Shown here in pieces: positions 10,724-19,904 of a stretch of 64,000 bases of DNA. This DNA is from Acuticoccus mangrovi (GTDB taxonomy: Bacteria; Pseudomonadota; Alphaproteobacteria; Rhizobiales; Amorphaceae): positions 310,001 through 374,000 of the forward strand of contig NZ_JAEKJA010000003.1 in NCBI RefSeq assembly GCF_016411865.1, given 5' to 3'. Numbering within the stretch: position 1 is the stretch's first letter; each line of letters opens with the position of its first letter. A program made the position numbers and the translations under genes. A model generated the notes under the pieces. That model made no database searches, was not told the DNA's origin, and saw only the letters and a program-made list of their open reading frames with translations.

Positions 10724-13233
10724 TCCAACGCCTCCCTCACCAACGCGTCCGCCGCCTCCGACATGAGGAGCTCGGACGCCTCACCATGAACGATCTCCCG
10801 GCCGATTTCGAGCATCACCGGCACCGCGAGCGGGGATATCTTCTCAAGGCGCTGGTGCACGATGTCGCCCTTCACCCGCGCCAGCATCTCGCCGAGACGG
10901 CGGATGTCGAGAAGGCCCGTCGCCGCGTCCGCCCAGGTGGCGCGCAACAGGATGTGGTCCGGCTCGTGGGTGCGCAGCACGTCGTAGATGAGGTCGGTGG
11001 ACACGGTGACCTGCCGCCCGGTCTTCTCCGTGCCCGGATGGCGCCGCTCGATGAGCTGGGCGATCTCGGCGCAAGCGCGGAAGGTGCGCTTCAGAAGCAC
11101 CGAGTCGGCGAGCCACTCGTCGAGATCGTCGCCGAGAAGGTCCTCGTTGAAGAGGTCCCCCATCGCCCGCTCGGCGCCGTCGAAGGCCGTCGAAAGGTCG
11201 GCGAGGCCCCAGACCGCCAGCGCATAGTCGGACGCGACGAAGCCCATCGGATGGAGCCCCATCCGCTCCAGCCGCCGCGTCAGGAGCATGCCGAGCGTCT
11301 GGTGCGCCAACCGTCCCTCGAAGGGATAGGCGACGAGATAGTGCCGGTTGCCGCGGGGGAAGGTCTCCACCAGGAGTTCGTCCGCCTTGGGCAGCAGCGA
11401 GCGTTCGGCCTGGATGTCGAGCCAGTCGCGCACCTGCTCGGGCAGCGCGCGGCGGCGGTCGGGATCGGCGAGCATGCCCCGCACCACCGTGGCGAGATAG
11501 GTGGTGAGCGGAAACTTCGAGCCGCCATAGTAGGGAATCTTCGGCTCCTTCTGCTTGGAGCGGGTGACCAGCGCCTCGTTGTCGCGCACCCCTTCGAGGC
11601 GCAGGACGTCGCCGGCGAACAGAAAGGTGTCGCCGGGCGCCAGCGTGTTGAGGAAATATTCCTCGATGGTGCCGAGCACCCTGCCGCCACGCGTCAGCGT
11701 CCTGCCGCGCCGGGCGACGAGGCGCACCGTGAGGTTCGGGATCTCCACGATGGTGCCGACATTGAGGCGATATTGCTGGGCGATCTTCGGGTGGGAGATG
11801 CGCCACAGCCCGTCCTTGCGGCGCCGGATCTTGGCGTAGCGCTCGTAGGCGCGCAGCGCGTAGCCGCCCGTGGCCGCGAAGTCGACCACGCGCTCGAACG
11901 TCTCCCAGTCGAGCCGCCGGTAGGGGTAGGCCGAGACGATCTCCTCGTAGAGGAGCAGCGGGTCGAACGGCGCGGCGACGGCCATGCCGAGGACGTGCTG
12001 GGCGAGGACGTCGAGCGCCCCGTCGCCGACCGGCGGGGTGTCCTGATGGCCGAGATAGGAGGCGTCGAGCGCGGCCTGGCACTCCATCACCTCGAAGCGG
12101 TTCGAGGGCACCAGCACCGCCTTCGAGGGCTCGTCCATGCGGTGGTTGGCGCGGCCGATGCGCTGGGCGAGGCGCGAGGCGCCCTTCGGCGCGCCGACGT
12201 GGATCACGAGGTCGACGTCGCCCCAATCGATGCCGAGGTCGAGGGTGGAGGTGCACACCACCGCGCGCAGGCGGTTGGCCGCCATCGCCGCCTCCACCTT
12301 GCGGCGCTGGGCGCGGTCGAGCGAGCCGTGATGGAGGGCGATCGCCAGCGTGTCTTCGTTGATGCGCCACAGCTCGTGGAACAGCATCTCGGCCTGGCTG
12401 CGGGTGTTGACGAACACCAGCGTCGTGCCGTGCGCCTTAATCAGCGCGTAGATGTCCGGCAGCGCCCAGCGCGTCATGTGCCCCGACCAGGGCACCCGAG
12501 CCTGCGACTTCAAGATGGTGATGTCGGGTTTCGCGCCGCCCTCCACCACCAGAAGGTCGGCCCGCGTGCTCGCGTGCCCCTCCGCCTGGGCGACGAGCCA
12601 GCCGCAGAGCTCCTGCGGGTCGGCGACCGTCGCCGACAGGCCCACCGTGCGCAGCCCCGGCGCGTGCCGGCGCAGCCGCGCCAGCCCGAGGGCGAGGAGG
12701 TCCCCCCGCTTGGAGGTGACGATGGAGTGGAGCTCGTCGACGATCACCACCTTGAGCTCGGAGAAATAGCGCTCGGCGTCGGCCTGGCTGACGAGCAGCG
12801 CCACCTGCTCCGCCGTCGTCAGCAGGATGTCGGGCGGCCTCTCCTTCTGCCGCCGCCGGCGGTTCTGCGGCGTGTCTCCGGTGCGCGTCTCCACCGTCAC
12901 CGGGAGGTCCATCTCCGCGATAGGTGCCTCGAGATTGCGGGCGATGTCGACGGCGAGGGCCTTGAGGGGGGATATGTAGAGCGTGTGCGGGCCCTCGCGC
13001 AGCGGCGCGTTGCGGCCGCGATTGTCGCGCGCGATCTCGATCAGCGAGGGCAGAAAGCCGGCGAGCGTCTTGCCCGCCCCGGTGGGAGCGATCAGTAGGG
13101 TGGAGCGTCCCGCCTCCGCCTTTTCCACGAGGTCGAGCTGGTGCCGACGCGGCGCCCATCCGCGGCTGGCGAACCAACCGGCGAAGGGCTCGGGCAAGGC
13201 AGCGAGCCGGGGTGGATCAAGAACGGACTGCAC
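10720..13233 (-). CDS. Ligase-associated Lhr-like DEXH-box helicase
   Basis: An 837-residue superfamily 2 helicase of the Lhr type. It has Walker A IAPTGAGKTLAGFLP, the DEVH-like box VIVDELHS, motif III GLSATV, and motif VI QRIGRANHR. The C-terminal half is the Lhr-specific winged-helix and DUF4145-like core. Such enzymes unwind damaged duplexes in partnership with PdeM and an ATP-dependent ligase. I chose GTG at 13233 because homology starts right after it (LAALPEPFAGWFASRGW). The frame stays open upstream to 13578, but that stretch is Arg/Ser-rich and looks non-coding. The stop overlaps the pdeM start. Confidence 0.9.
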   Translation of the reverse strand: MQSVLDPPRLAALPEPFAGWFASRGWAPRRHQLDLVEKAEAGRSTLLIAPTGAGKTLAGFLPSLIEIARDNRGRNAPLREGPHTLYISPLKALAVDIARNLEAPIAEMDLPVTVETRTGDTPQNRRRRQKERPPDILLTTAEQVALLVSQADAERYFSELKVVIVDELHSIVTSKRGDLLALGLARLRRHAPGLRTVGLSATVADPQELCGWLVAQAEGHASTRADLLVVEGGAKPDITILKSQARVPWSGHMTRWALPDIYALIKAHGTTLVFVNTRSQAEMLFHELWRINEDTLAIALHHGSLDRAQRRKVEAAMAANRLRAVVCTSTLDLGIDWGDVDLVIHVGAPKGASRLAQRIGRANHRMDEPSKAVLVPSNRFEVMECQAALDASYLGHQDTPPVGDGALDVLAQHVLGMAVAAPFDPLLLYEEIVSAYPYRRLDWETFERVVDFAATGGYALRAYERYAKIRRRKDGLWRISHPKIAQQYRLNVGTIVEIPNLTVRLVARRGRTLTRGGRVLGTIEEYFLNTLAPGDTFLFAGDVLRLEGVRDNEALVTRSKQKEPKIPYYGGSKFPLTTYLATVVRGMLADPDRRRALPEQVRDWLDIQAERSLLPKADELLVETFPRGNRHYLVAYPFEGRLAHQTLGMLLTRRLERMGLHPMGFVASDYALAVWGLADLSTAFDGAERAMGDLFNEDLLGDDLDEWLADSVLLKRTFRACAEIAQLIERRHPGTEKTGRQVTVSTDLIYDVLRTHEPDHILLRATWADAATGLLDIRRLGEMLARVKGDIVHQRLEKISPLAVPVMLEIGREIVHGEASELLMSEAADALVREALE

Positions 13234-13309
13234 AACCTCTATCTTAGCGCGGCACCCCCGATGAGAACAGGTGCGAACGCTCGGTGCCCGCCGCCCGCCC
13301 CAACGCAAC

Positions 13310-13441
13310 GAGCCGGCCCGAAGGCCGGCTCGCCGCTCGATGGCAAAAGGTCCGCCGCGGTGAGACGAGCGACCCTCTGGCGCCGAGCGCCAGGCCGCTC
13401 TCTGATGAGCCGCTCTCCGAGCGGCGGCTCTCCGATCAGAG
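13310..13441 (-). terminator. Three consecutive hairpins after the nucleotidase-like gene
   Basis: The stretch holds three perfect or near-perfect inverted repeats. GAGCCGGCC (13310) pairs with GGCCGGCTC (13323). CTGGCGC (13377) pairs with GCGCCAG (13387). CTCTGAT (13400) pairs with ATCAGAG (13435), enclosing a further CCGCTC/GAGCGG stem. The last one spans the stop codon of the minus-strand gene at 13436. There are no U-runs, so Rho-independent termination is only probable. It sits in the 200-base gap before the helicase. Confidence 0.4.
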
Positions 13442-15664
13442 GTCGGAGTCGCTCGCGCCCGGAACCCCGAGGTTGATAATCCGCTTGTCGTCGGCGGCCG
13501 GAACATCGGCCATCGCGACGTCGTTGGACGCGTCGTCGTCGACGCCGAAGTTCGCCGCCAGATACTCGGCGAGCGCATCCTGCTCGGTGCCGACGTTGGT
13601 GAAGCGGGCGGCGCCGTCGGCGATCACGTCCGGCAGCAACAGGTCCTCCACGCCGGCGAACCCCGGGTCGGCGGCCACGAACTCGGCATAAGGATAGCCG
13701 TCGCCGCCGGCGAGGAGGAAGCTCAGCGTCACCACGCGGATGCCGTCGGCGAAGTCGGCGGCCGCGTCGGTTGCGACACCGTCGTCGAAGATCTTCACGT
13801 TCTCGCCCGCGGTGCCGGCGCCCAGCAGCGTCACGTCCTGCACCCGGCTCCCCTCGGGCAGCGAGGGATCGAACGAGAAGCTGATGCCCGCCACCTGCGG
13901 AAAGCGGCCCTCGGCGTTCGTCGGGTTGCCGTCGGCATCGTAGCTGCTCGCGGCGACGCCGTGGTTCAGGATCGCAAGCAGCTGGTCCGGCGTGAGCGAC
14001 ACCAGCGACAGGGAGTTGTTGAAGGCGAGCGCCTGCTCGATCTCGAGCTCGGAGATCAGCCCGTCGCCCAGCGCAATCGCGGCACGGATGCCGCCGCCAT
14101 TCTTCAGCGAGACGAGCACCGGCTCGTCCGACAGCGCGTTGGCCGCGGCAAGGTTGGCGTCGGCGGTGAGGTTGCCGAGGTTGGTCTCCTCGGTCCGCAC
14201 GCCCGGCTCGCGAGCCCCGTTGAGGTCCACCGCCTGATTGGCGAAGTAGTTCTTGCCGGACACCTCCAGCACGGTGTCGGCGAGGGCCTTGGCGAGGTCG
14301 CGCACCGCGCTCGCCTTGTCCGAGGAGGCGAGCGCGGTTTCGAGATCGGCCGCGCCGGTCACGGCGAGGACGCCCGCCTCGTCGGTCGCATAGGCACCCG
14401 AGACCTCCGGATCGATCGAGCTCGGAACGAGGTTGCCGTCGGCGTCGAACGCGACCACCAGGCGGCCGACATAGGTATATTGGCCGTCGGTGGAGACGAT
14501 CGCGACGTCGTTGCCGCCGGCGTCCTTGGTGAGGACCGGGTACGGCCCCTGCGCCTCGTCCTTCTCGCGCAGATGGTCGGTCGCGTCGGCGAGGCGCGTG
14601 TCGGAACCGCCGGCGATGATGATGTCGACGCCGTCGAGCAGCGTCGCGAGCTCTTCCTCCAGCGCAATCTGCTGGAGGTGCGAGGTCAGGATGATCTTGT
14701 CGATCCCGTCGGCCGTCATCGCGTCGATCACCGGCTGGATGATCGCGGCGAGCGCGGCCATGTCGTTCTCGCCCGGCTCGGCGGTGACGTCGTCGTTGGC
14801 GTTGTCGGGATCGCCCTTGGTGGAGGAGATCGTCGCCAGCAGCGGCGTCGTGGCGCCGACGATGCCGAACGTCTCGCCGTTCTTCTCGATGATCGCGAAC
14901 GGGGCGACGACCCCCGCGCCGCTGTCGCCGGCGGCGACGCCGTCGCTCTGGCGGATGGCGTTGAGCGGGCTCTCCTCACCGAAGGCGAGATTGCTCGACA
15001 GATAGGGAAACTTGGTGCCGATCCAGGTGTCGTCCTCGGTCGCCGGGGTGCCGGCGTCCGCCGCCCCGATGATCCCCGCCAGCGTGTCCTGACCGAAGTC
15101 GAACTCGTGGTTGCCGACCGCCGACGCGTCGAAGCCGATCACGTTCATGATCGCGATGTCGAACCGACCCGATCCGCTCTGAAGGCTCGCGTAGGTGTCG
15201 CCCGTCGCGCGGCTCATCACGTCGTTGAGCACCGCGGCGAGAGTTTGCTGCACCGCCGGGTCGGCCGTGCCCGCGGCGTTGGAGAAGGGGCTCGGGATGA
15301 GATTGTCGCCGGAGGAGATCACGAGGGTGGTGTCGTAGTCGTCCTCGAGCGCATCGACGACGGCGGCGAAGTTGGGCGCGCTCTCGACGGCGTCGGCATT
15401 GCCTTCGAGATCGGATGCGTGGAGGAGCTGCAGCGTCACCGCTCCGGGAGCCGCCGCCGCATCGCTCGCGGCCGTGTTTTGGGCGACCACGATGCGGCCA
15501 TCTTCGCCCGCGGCGAGACCCTCGCCGGTCGTCACGTTTGCGATGTGTTGCAGATGGCGGCGGGCAGACTCGGTGTCGACCCGGCCGGTTGTGACCACGC
15601 AGCACGGTGAAGCGGCTGTGTAGGGCGCCGCGAAAGCAGTAGCGCCACAGATCTGCGACAACAA
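13436..15664 (-). CDS. 5'-nucleotidase / metallophosphatase-like secreted protein
   Basis: A long protein with an N-terminal calcineurin-type domain and a C-terminal 5'-nucleotidase domain. The metallophosphatase motifs are LLHASDLEG, ISSGDN and VGNHEFDFG. The C-terminal part has LVSLKNGGGIRA, typical of the substrate-binding domain. The usual Asp-x-His of motif I is Asp-x-Glu (DLE). Family members hydrolyse nucleotides or other phosphoesters in the periplasm. The start is unclear. A TTG at 15664 precedes the short hydrophobic ILLSQICGATAFA segment, GTG codons at 15598 and 15439 are alternatives, and the frame stays open to 15838 without a convincing ribosome binding site. The C-terminal LGVPGASDSDL end is complete. 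Confidence 0.7.
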   Translation of the reverse strand: MLSQICGATAFAAPYTAASPCCVVTTGRVDTESARRHLQHIANVTTGEGLAAGEDGRIVVAQNTAASDAAAAPGAVTLQLLHASDLEGNADAVESAPNFAAVVDALEDDYDTTLVISSGDNLIPSPFSNAAGTADPAVQQTLAAVLNDVMSRATGDTYASLQSGSGRFDIAIMNVIGFDASAVGNHEFDFGQDTLAGIIGAADAGTPATEDDTWIGTKFPYLSSNLAFGEESPLNAIRQSDGVAAGDSGAGVVAPFAIIEKNGETFGIVGATTPLLATISSTKGDPDNANDDVTAEPGENDMAALAAIIQPVIDAMTADGIDKIILTSHLQQIALEEELATLLDGVDIIIAGGSDTRLADATDHLREKDEAQGPYPVLTKDAGGNDVAIVSTDGQYTYVGRLVVAFDADGNLVPSSIDPEVSGAYATDEAGVLAVTGAADLETALASSDKASAVRDLAKALADTVLEVSGKNYFANQAVDLNGAREPGVRTEETNLGNLTADANLAAANALSDEPVLVSLKNGGGIRAAIALGDGLISELEIEQALAFNNSLSLVSLTPDQLLAILNHGVAASSYDADGNPTNAEGRFPQVAGISFSFDPSLPEGSRVQDVTLLGAGTAGENVKIFDDGVATDAAADFADGIRVVTLSFLLAGGDGYPYAEFVAADPGFAGVEDLLLPDVIADGAARFTNVGTEQDALAEYLAANFGVDDDASNDVAMADVPAADDKRIINLGVPGASDSDL

Positions 15665-15819
15665 AATGAAACTTGAAAAGATCGAACCGGCGAGTTTCGC
15701 TGGGGCTTCAATGTTACATGTCGATGAAATTCGTCGCGCCTCCCGTGTGGTGGTCGACAAAGAACTGCGCCGGCGCCATAGAGGCGTGACCCGCCGCGCA
15801 AGAGGAAGCCTAAGCCGAT

Positions 15820-17628
15820 ATGTATGCTCGAAGCCCATTCGTCGTCGTCCTCGCTGTGATCACGGTCGCGGCGCTTGTGGCCGGCGTTTATTTCTACACT
15901 GAGAATCAGACGCTGACACGACAGCTCGCCGATGTGACCGCCGCCGCCGAGGCGGAGGAAGACCGGCTGACGACCGCCCTCGAAGAGCAGACCGAAGCCG
16001 CCGGCACCCTCGAGGAGATCCAAACCGCCGTCGCCGAGGCGACCGCCAATCGCGACGAGCTCAACGAGACCATCGAGTCGCTGTCGGCGCGCGAGGCCGA
16101 GCTCAACGACGCGATCAGCACCGCCGAGACCGCTATCGGCGAGCGACAGGCGACCCAGCAGGAGCTCGAGTCCACCATCGCCGGCCTGAACGACGACCTC
16201 GACGCGGCCCGCACCGCGTCCGACACGGCGACCAGCGACCTCGCGGAGGTGCAGAGCAGCCTCGAGGCCGCGCGTCAGGCGGTTACCGAGGCGGAGGAGA
16301 CCGCCAACGCCTCGCGCAGCGCCGCCGACGAGGCCACCGCCGACGAGACCGCCGCCCGCGAGGAGCTCGCCAAGCTCCAGGCCGCGGCCGAGGACGTGAG
16401 CACCACGCTCGAGACGACCGAAGGGGAGATCGAGGCCGCGCGCGGCGAGCTGACGACCCTCACAGCCACTCTGGAGAGCACCCGCACCGCCATCTCCGAG
16501 GCGACCGCCCGCAAGGAGGTGCTGTCAGAGAACATCGCCGGCCTCGAAGCCGATCACGCGAGCGCCGAGGCCGCCGTCACCGAGACGCGTTCCGAGCTCG
16601 ACGAGCTCAGCGCCTCGGTGGAAGCGACCCGCAGCGAGGTGGAGAGCCTCACCGGCGAACGGGACGAGATGGCCGACGAGGTCGCCGCCCTCGGCAACAA
16701 GCGCACCGGCCTCGCCGACGAGGTCGCCGCGCTCGAGGACCAGCAGACGAGCCTTGCCGCCGACATTGCCGCCCTCGAGGAGAAGAAGGCCTCGCTGACC
16801 GACGAGGTGGCCACCCTCGAAACCTCCCTCGCCGACACCCAGGACGACCTCGCCGCCGCCCAGGCGGAGGCGGAGGACGTGAAGCAGTCCACCAGCGAGG
16901 CACGCGAGGCGCTCGCCGGCCTCACCGCCGACCGCGACGACGCCGCGAGCGCCGTCGCGACGCTGAAGGACGAGGAAGCCGGCCTCACCGAGGCGATCGC
17001 CGGCCTCAAGGACGAGCAGGCGGAGGTCGCGAGCGCGCTCGAAGCCGCCCGCAGCGACCAGCAGGCCGCCGAGGCCGACCTCTCCGAGACCAAGGACAGC
17101 CGCGACGCGCTCGCCTCCGAGGTCGCCGCCCTCACCAGCGAGCAGGAGACCATCGCCGCCGCGCTGAAGGACCTCACCGCCGCCCGCGGCAGCCTCGAGG
17201 AGGTGACCGCGAGCCTGACCGAGCAGCAGGATGCGGTGAAGGGGACCATCGCCGAGCTGACCAAGCAGCGGGACGACCTCGCCGCCAGCGTCGACTCGAT
17301 GAAGTCGGAGCGCGACACGCTTGAGGAGCAGATCGCCCGCGCCAACGCGGACCTCTCCAACCTGCAGCGCCAGCTCACCAATCTCGAGACCGAGTTCGGC
17401 GGCCGCAAGGCGACGCTGGAGCAGGAGATCGAGCAGCTCCGCCGCGACGCCGACCTGTGGCGCAGCCAGCGCGACGAGCTGATCGCCGACATCGACCGCC
17501 TGCGCGAGGCGGCGAAGTCGCCGGCTCCCGCCCCGGCCGAGGCGGCCCCCGCCGCGCCGGCAGCCCCCGAGACCGCCGCCCCCGAAACCGCTGCTCCGAC
17601 AGCCACCGAGACCCCGGCCGCCGAGTAG
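15820..17628 (+). CDS. Membrane-anchored giant coiled-coil protein
   Basis: A 602-residue protein with a single N-terminal transmembrane helix (FVVVLAVITVAALVAGVYFY, residues 7-26). About 530 residues of almost unbroken Ala/Glu/Thr-rich heptads follow, then a Pro/Ala/Glu-rich tail of about 35 residues. The coil has recurring blocks of the type DEVAALxxxxTxLADEV, so it seems to have grown by internal duplication. The coil should lie either in the periplasm or in the cytoplasm next to the inner membrane. I recognise no enzymatic domain and no named family. A similar anchored coil lies at 52754-54292. A strong terminator follows. Confidence 0.7.
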   Translation: MYARSPFVVVLAVITVAALVAGVYFYTENQTLTRQLADVTAAAEAEEDRLTTALEEQTEAAGTLEEIQTAVAEATANRDELNETIESLSAREAELNDAISTAETAIGERQATQQELESTIAGLNDDLDAARTASDTATSDLAEVQSSLEAARQAVTEAEETANASRSAADEATADETAAREELAKLQAAAEDVSTTLETTEGEIEAARGELTTLTATLESTRTAISEATARKEVLSENIAGLEADHASAEAAVTETRSELDELSASVEATRSEVESLTGERDEMADEVAALGNKRTGLADEVAALEDQQTSLAADIAALEEKKASLTDEVATLETSLADTQDDLAAAQAEAEDVKQSTSEAREALAGLTADRDDAASAVATLKDEEAGLTEAIAGLKDEQAEVASALEAARSDQQAAEADLSETKDSRDALASEVAALTSEQETIAAALKDLTAARGSLEEVTASLTEQQDAVKGTIAELTKQRDDLAASVDSMKSERDTLEEQIARANADLSNLQRQLTNLETEFGGRKATLEQEIEQLRRDADLWRSQRDELIADIDRLREAAKSPAPAPAEAAPAAPAAPETAAPETAAPTATETPAAE

Positions 17629-17666
17629 CCGTCCCACCGCCACGGCGCGATGGCGGAAAAAAATAC

Positions 17667-17703
17667 GAGCGGCCCGGAATAGTCGTCCGGGCCGCTCCGT
17701 TCT
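17667..17703 (+). terminator. Terminator after the coiled-coil gene
   Basis: GAGCGGCCCGGA (17667-17678) pairs perfectly with TCCGGGCCGCTC (17686-17697) around a 7-base loop, a 12-bp stem. CGTTCT follows on the plus strand. An A-run at 17657-17663 lies on the other side, so the element could work in both directions. Confidence 0.75.
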
Positions 17704-17704
17704 C

Positions 17705-17748
17705 CCAGTGTCGTCGGAGGGATGCCGACACAATCACAGACACTGGAG
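17705..17748 (+). promoter_or_regulatory. Two mutually exclusive hairpins over a ribosome binding site
   Basis: The leader of the small secreted protein gene contains CCAGTGTC (17705-17712), which can pair with GACACTGG (17739-17746). That second arm includes the first two bases of the Shine-Dalgarno GGAG at 17745-17748. The same left arm can instead pair as GTGTCG (17708-17713) with CGACAC (17726-17731), leaving GGAG free. This is the layout of a translational switch or thermometer. The pairings are read from the sequence. Function is inference. Confidence 0.35.
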
Positions 17749-17755
17749 ACGACCC

Positions 17756-18106
17756 ATGACCATCAAGACCAACGTCATCGCCCTCGGCACCGCGCTCGTG
17801 ATCGGCATCGGTGCCCTCGCCCCCATCACGTCGGCTCAGGCCGCCCCCCTCGCCTCGTTCAGCAAGGTCGAGATCGGCACCGGAGCGGCCGGCGTCGAGA
17901 AGGTGCGCCGCTGGCGCCGCCACCACCACCACGGCCGCCACTATCGCAACGGCGCCCTCATCGGCCTCGGCGCCTTCGCTCTCGGCGCCGCCGTCGCCGC
18001 GGGTGCCTCCGGCGCCTACGCCCGCGACTGCTACTACGAGCGCGCCCGGGTGTGGAGCCCGCGCATCGGCGCCTACGTCGTCAAGCGGGTCCGCGTCTGC
18101 AACTGA
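17756..18106 (+). CDS. Small secreted His/Arg-rich protein
   Basis: A 116-residue protein with a Sec signal peptide (hydrophobic core NVIALGTALVIGIGALAP, cleaved after SAQA). A basic His-rich patch (RRWRRHHHHGRHYR) follows, then a hydrophobic Gly/Ala stretch and a C-terminus ending RVRVCN. Two Cys residues near the end (RDCYY and VCN) could form a disulfide. Small proteins of this layout are common in Rhizobiales and mostly uncharacterised. The ATG at 17756 is preceded by GGAG at good spacing. A terminator lies on each side, so it is a single-gene transcript. Confidence 0.75.
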   Translation: MTIKTNVIALGTALVIGIGALAPITSAQAAPLASFSKVEIGTGAAGVEKVRRWRRHHHHGRHYRNGALIGLGAFALGAAVAAGASGAYARDCYYERARVWSPRIGAYVVKRVRVCN

Positions 18107-18132
18107 CCCCGCCGCCCGATTTCCAAGCCGAA

Positions 18133-18157
18133 GCGCCACCCCACGGGGTGGCGTTTT
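18133..18157 (+). terminator. Rho-independent terminator
   Basis: CGCCACCC (18134-18141) pairs with GGGTGGCG (18146-18153) around CACG, followed directly by TTTT. It ends the small secreted protein transcript and separates it from the ligase. Confidence 0.85.
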
Positions 18158-18203
18158 CGCACGTGCCTTCTTTCGCCGCCCGAAGCCGCTATCTTGCGGC
18201 GTG

Positions 18204-19901
18204 ATGCACGCCTTCGCGAACCTCCTCGACCGCCTCAGCTACGAGCCTCGCCGCAACGGCAAGCTCGCTCTGATGGAGGACTATTTCCGACACACCCCCG
18301 ACCCGGAGCGCGGCTACGGTCTCGCCGCCCTCACCGACGAGTTGACCTTCCAGAACGCCAAGCCGGGCCTCATCCGCGCGCTTGTCGCCGAACGCACCGA
18401 CCCCGTGCTCTTCGCCCTCTCGCGCGACTATGTGGGCGACCTTTCCGAGACCGTCGCCCTAATGTGGCCGCGCCGCCCGCGTCAGGGCGACCTCATCGGC
18501 CACAACGCCCCGCCCGGCCCGCTCCTGTCGGAGGTGATCTTGGGGCTGCAGACGACCGGCAAGGCGGCCCTGCCCGGCCAGCTCGCCGCCTGGCTCGACG
18601 GCCTCGACGAGATCGGCCGCTGGGCCCTCCTGAAGCTCATCACCGGTGCGCTGCGGGTGGGCGTCTCGGCTCGGCTCGCGAAGACCGCCGTCGCCCGCCT
18701 CGGCCCGGTTGAGGTCAACGAGGTGGAGGAGGTGTGGCACGGCCTCGCCCCACCCTACCTCACGCTGTTCGACTGGCTGGAGGGTCGGAGCCCGCCCCCC
18801 GAAAGCCGCGACCCGGCACCCTTCCGCCCGCCGATGCTCGCCAACCCCACCGATCTCGAAGAGTTGACGCGCACCGAGGCCCCCGAGGCCTTCGCCGCCG
18901 AATGGAAATGGGACGGCATCCGCGTGGAGGTCGCCGCCGGGCGCGACGCGGGCGGGCGCCATATCGCCCGTCTCTACTCGCGCTCCGGCGACGACATCTC
19001 CGCGACCTTCCCCGACGTCGTCGACGCCGTGGACTTCGACGGCGCCATCGACGGGGAGCTCCTGATCGTGCGCGAGGGGATGGTGCAGTCGTTCAACGTC
19101 CTGCAGCAGCGGCTCAACCGCAAGAGCGTGACGGAGAAGCTGACGCGGGACTTCCCCGCCCACGTGCGCGCCTACGACCTTCTCGCCCTCGGCGGCGAGG
19201 ATCTCCGCCCCCTCCCCTTCGCCGAGCGGCGCGCCCGGCTCGAGGCTTTCGTCGCCGGCCTCGGACCGATGTTCAGCGTGTCCGAGCCGGTCCGCTTCGG
19301 CACGTGGGAGGAGGTCGCTGCCGCCCGCGCCGATCCCCAGAGCGCCGGCGCCGGCAGCGATGCGGCCGCGGTCGAGGGGGTGATGCTCAAGCGGCTCGAT
19401 TCGGCCTACGTGCCGGGCCGCCCGAAAGGCCTCTGGTACAAGTGGAAGCAGGATCCCCACGTCGTCGATGCGGTGCTGATGTACGCCCAACGGGGGTCCG
19501 GCAAGCGCTCCTCCTTTTATTCCGACTACACCTTCGGCCTGTGGACGGAGGTCGACGGAGCGCCCGGCCTGGTGCCGGTGGGCAAAGCCTATTTCGGCTT
19601 CACCGACGAGGAGCTGAAGGAGATCGACAAGTTCGTGCGCAACAACACCATCAACCGCTTCGGCCCGGTGCGGGAGGTGGTCCACGAGGCCGGCGAAGGG
19701 CTCGTGCTGGAGGTGGCCTTCGAGGGGGTGAACCGCTCCACGCGCCACAAGTCGGGCGTCGCCATGCGCTTTCCCCGCATCTCGCGCCTCAGATGGGACA
19801 AGCCTCCGGGCGAGGCGGACCGGCTCGCGACGCTCGAGCGCCTCATCCCGAGCGATGCCGCCGAGAGCGCCGCCGCCCGCCGGGGTCGCCGCAAGCGCTG
19901 A
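18204..19901 (+). CDS. ATP-dependent DNA ligase of the damage-response set
   Basis: A 565-residue ATP-dependent DNA ligase. The adenylated lysine is Lys235 in the nucleotidyltransferase motif EWKWDGIR. Motifs LYSRSGDD, IDGELLI, VEGVMLKR and LWYKWKQDP follow, then an OB-fold domain. The N-terminal 200 residues are the helical DNA-binding domain. This type normally sits in one operon with an exonuclease, an Lhr-like helicase and PdeM. Here the helicase and pdeM are at 9983-13233 on the other strand and no exonuclease is visible. The start is ATG at 18204, with GTG at 18201 as an alternative. There is no strong ribosome binding site. Confidence 0.9.
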   Translation: MHAFANLLDRLSYEPRRNGKLALMEDYFRHTPDPERGYGLAALTDELTFQNAKPGLIRALVAERTDPVLFALSRDYVGDLSETVALMWPRRPRQGDLIGHNAPPGPLLSEVILGLQTTGKAALPGQLAAWLDGLDEIGRWALLKLITGALRVGVSARLAKTAVARLGPVEVNEVEEVWHGLAPPYLTLFDWLEGRSPPPESRDPAPFRPPMLANPTDLEELTRTEAPEAFAAEWKWDGIRVEVAAGRDAGGRHIARLYSRSGDDISATFPDVVDAVDFDGAIDGELLIVREGMVQSFNVLQQRLNRKSVTEKLTRDFPAHVRAYDLLALGGEDLRPLPFAERRARLEAFVAGLGPMFSVSEPVRFGTWEEVAAARADPQSAGAGSDAAAVEGVMLKRLDSAYVPGRPKGLWYKWKQDPHVVDAVLMYAQRGSGKRSSFYSDYTFGLWTEVDGAPGLVPVGKAYFGFTDEELKEIDKFVRNNTINRFGPVREVVHEAGEGLVLEVAFEGVNRSTRHKSGVAMRFPRISRLRWDKPPGEADRLATLERLIPSDAAESAAARRGRRKR

Positions 19902-19904
19902 CGC

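Noticed and set aside
15820-17628. SMC/Rad50-type ATPase
   Set aside because: No Walker A or B motif is present. The protein begins with a membrane helix.
18459-19748. 429-codon frame opposite the ligase
   Set aside because: It is a shadow of a clear ligase gene and has no homology features.
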